Assembly: GCA_045635765.1 (NCBI GenBank)
Contig: JAZTWH010000079.1
Coordinates: forward strand, 1-7,572
DNA: 7,572 bases
Direction: 5' to 3'
From: RGIG995 sp045635765
Lineage (GTDB): Bacteria; Bacillota; Clostridia; Oscillospirales; UBA644
Positions 6,155 through 7,572 of the stretch are shown piece after piece; the first letter of the stretch is position 1, and each line of letters opens with the position of its first letter. The position numbers and the translations under genes are program-made. The notes below the pieces were generated by a model. It saw nothing but the letters and a program-made list of their open reading frames with translations, did no database searches and was not told the DNA's origin.

Positions 6155-7572
6155 TTACAGGATGATGCTTTCGCCGTCCATTTCGGGGGGCTGGGCGAGG
6201 CCCAGGAGTTTGAGGATAGTGGGGGAAATGTCGCACAGCTTGCCGCCTTCCCGGAGTTGACAGTCCTTGCCGATGACGGCAAAGGGAACGGGATTGGTGG
6301 TGTGGGCAGTGAAGGGGGATCCGTCTTCGGCGATCATACAATCGGCGTTGCCGTGATCTGCGGTCAAAAGCATGACGCCGCCCATATTCAACACGGCTTC
6401 GGCGGTTCTGCCCACGCAGGTGTCGACGGTTTCCACGGCCTTGACCGCGGCTTCGAAGATGCCGGTATGGCCGACCATGTCGCAGTTGGCGTAGTTGAGG
6501 ATCACCACGTCGTATTTGCCGCTGTTGATGGCGTCGACCACCTTATCGCAGACGGGAACGGCACTCATTTCCGGCTGAAGATCATAGGTTGCAACCTTGG
6601 GGGATGCCACCAGGATCCGGTCTTCCCCGGGGTATTCCACTTCCACGCCGCCGTTGAAGAAAAAGGTGACGTGGGCGTATTTTTCGGTTTCGGCAATTCG
6701 CAGCTGGGACATATTCTGCTTGGACAGGTATTCGCCCAGGGTATTTGCCAGAGATTGGGGCTTGAAGGCCACTTCCACGTTGGGCATGGACGCATCGTAC
6801 TGGGTCATGCAAACGTAGAACAGATCCAATTTTCCGCCCTTGCGTTCAAATCCGTTAAATTGGGGATCCACGAAGGTCCGGGTGATTTCCCGAGCCCGGT
6901 CGGGGCGGAAGTTAAAGAAGATCACGCTATCCCCGGAGGCGATGCGGTCGGTTCCCTTGACCACGGTGGGAAGCACGAATTCGTCGGTCAAATGCTTGCC
7001 GTCCCCATCGATGGTTTCATAAGAAGCCCGAACTGCGGCGGCAGCATCGTCGGTCTGATTGCCTTCCCCGTAGACCAAAGCGGCGTAGGCTTTGCCCACC
7101 CGGTCCCAACGGTTATCCCGGTCCATTCCGTAGAAACGGCCCATGACGGTGGCAATTTTGCCGGCACCGATCTTGGCGAATTCCTGATTGGCGGCGTCGA
7201 TAAAATCGGCAGCAGAGGCCGGAGGAACGTCCCGTCCGTCCAACAAGGCGTGAACGAAGATCTTGGTCAAACCAAAATCCTTTGCCATGCGGACGAGGGC
7301 ATAGAGATGCTCAATGTGAGAGTGAACCCCGCCGTCGGACAAAAGGCCCATCAAATGAAGGGCGGAACCCTTGGCCTTGCAGTTTTCCATGGCCTTGACC
7401 AAGGCTTCGTTGGACATCAAAGCCCCTTCCTTGGCAGCCTTGGTGATCCGGGTCAGCTCCTGATATACCACGCGGCCGGCACCGATGTTGGTGTGGCCCA
7501 CTTCGGAGTTACCCATCTGTCCGTCAGGAAGGCCCACGTCCATGCCGGAGGCTCCGATTTGGGTAGTGGGGC
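6155..7572 (-). CDS. gpmI: 2,3-bisphosphoglycerate-independent phosphoglycerate mutase (5' end cut by window)
   Basis: GpmI interconverts 3- and 2-phosphoglycerate in glycolysis and gluconeogenesis, using two Mn ions and a phosphoserine intermediate. The visible 471 residues begin at PTTQIGASG and align with the family from about residue 41, so some 40 N-terminal residues, including the metal-binding Asp12, lie beyond the right edge. The first visible Met (7541-7543) is internal, not the start. The catalytic serine motif GQMGNSEVGH is present. Also present are VHSHIEHL, LDGRDVPP, GRFYGMDRDNRWDR, FNFRPDRARE, EKYAHVTFFFNGG, NYANCDMVGHTG, LTADHGNAD and AHTTNPVPF, which together carry the remaining metal and phosphate ligands. 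The total of about 511 matches the usual length. It converges on the pyr operon and is not functionally tied to it. Confidence 0.98.
   Translation of the reverse strand, partial: PTTQIGASGMDVGLPDGQMGNSEVGHTNIGAGRVVYQELTRITKAAKEGALMSNEALVKAMENCKAKGSALHLMGLLSDGGVHSHIEHLYALVRMAKDFGLTKIFVHALLDGRDVPPASAADFIDAANQEFAKIGAGKIATVMGRFYGMDRDNRWDRVGKAYAALVYGEGNQTDDAAAAVRASYETIDGDGKHLTDEFVLPTVVKGTDRIASGDSVIFFNFRPDRAREITRTFVDPQFNGFERKGGKLDLFYVCMTQYDASMPNVEVAFKPQSLANTLGEYLSKQNMSQLRIAETEKYAHVTFFFNGGVEVEYPGEDRILVASPKVATYDLQPEMSAVPVCDKVVDAINSGKYDVVILNYANCDMVGHTGIFEAAVKAVETVDTCVGRTAEAVLNMGGVMLLTADHGNADCMIAEDGSPFTAHTTNPVPFAVIGKDCQLREGGKLCDISPTILKLLGLAQPPEMDGESIIL

Noticed and set aside
5454..6341. 295-codon open frame on the - strand across pyrI, the spacer and the end of gpmI
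   Set aside because: It is antisense to pyrI, runs through the terminators and overlaps gpmI in another frame. Its translation is low-complexity and resembles no family, as expected from high GC at third codon positions.

Overview
The window is a nearly gap-free run of de novo pyrimidine (UMP) biosynthesis genes on the + strand, facing a convergent glycolytic gene on the - strand. The organism looks like a Gram-positive anaerobe of class Clostridia, perhaps related to Oscillospiraceae. Four things point there: strong AAGGAGG-type ribosome binding sites, the NAD-linked PyrK/PyrD (class 1B) dihydroorotate dehydrogenase pair, a separate PyrI regulatory chain beside PyrB, and a cofactor-independent phosphoglycerate mutase. 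The lineage is inferred from gene content and protein style only; no rRNA or other marker is present.

Positions 1-5894 (+ strand) carry, in order: the 3' end of carB, pyrK, pyrD, an alpha/beta hydrolase with no obvious pyrimidine role, pyrF, pyrE, pyrB and pyrI. Neighbours overlap by a few bases or lie 1-28 bases apart, so this is very probably one transcript. The products cover carbamoyl phosphate synthesis (CarB), carbamoyl aspartate formation (PyrB with PyrI), oxidation of dihydroorotate to orotate (PyrD with PyrK), orotate phosphoribosylation (PyrE) and decarboxylation to UMP (PyrF). Only carA and dihydroorotase (pyrC) are not seen; they may lie to the left of the window. The operon's promoter and any leader control are also outside.

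Positions 5895-6154 hold no gene. This convergent spacer contains four successive inverted repeats. The first is a textbook terminator for the pyr operon that could work in both directions; the last is a likely terminator for the opposing gene; two long perfect hairpins lie between them.

Positions 6155-7572 (- strand) hold gpmI. It is complete at its C-terminus but cut by the right edge, with about 40 N-terminal residues missing.

Most of the window is ordinary housekeeping metabolism, and I found no mobile element, CRISPR array, RNA gene or new defence system. The points most worth a second look are the uncharacterised serine hydrolase inside the pyr operon, a Thr in PyrD where the family normally has a substrate-contacting Asn, and the stacked hairpins in the convergent spacer.
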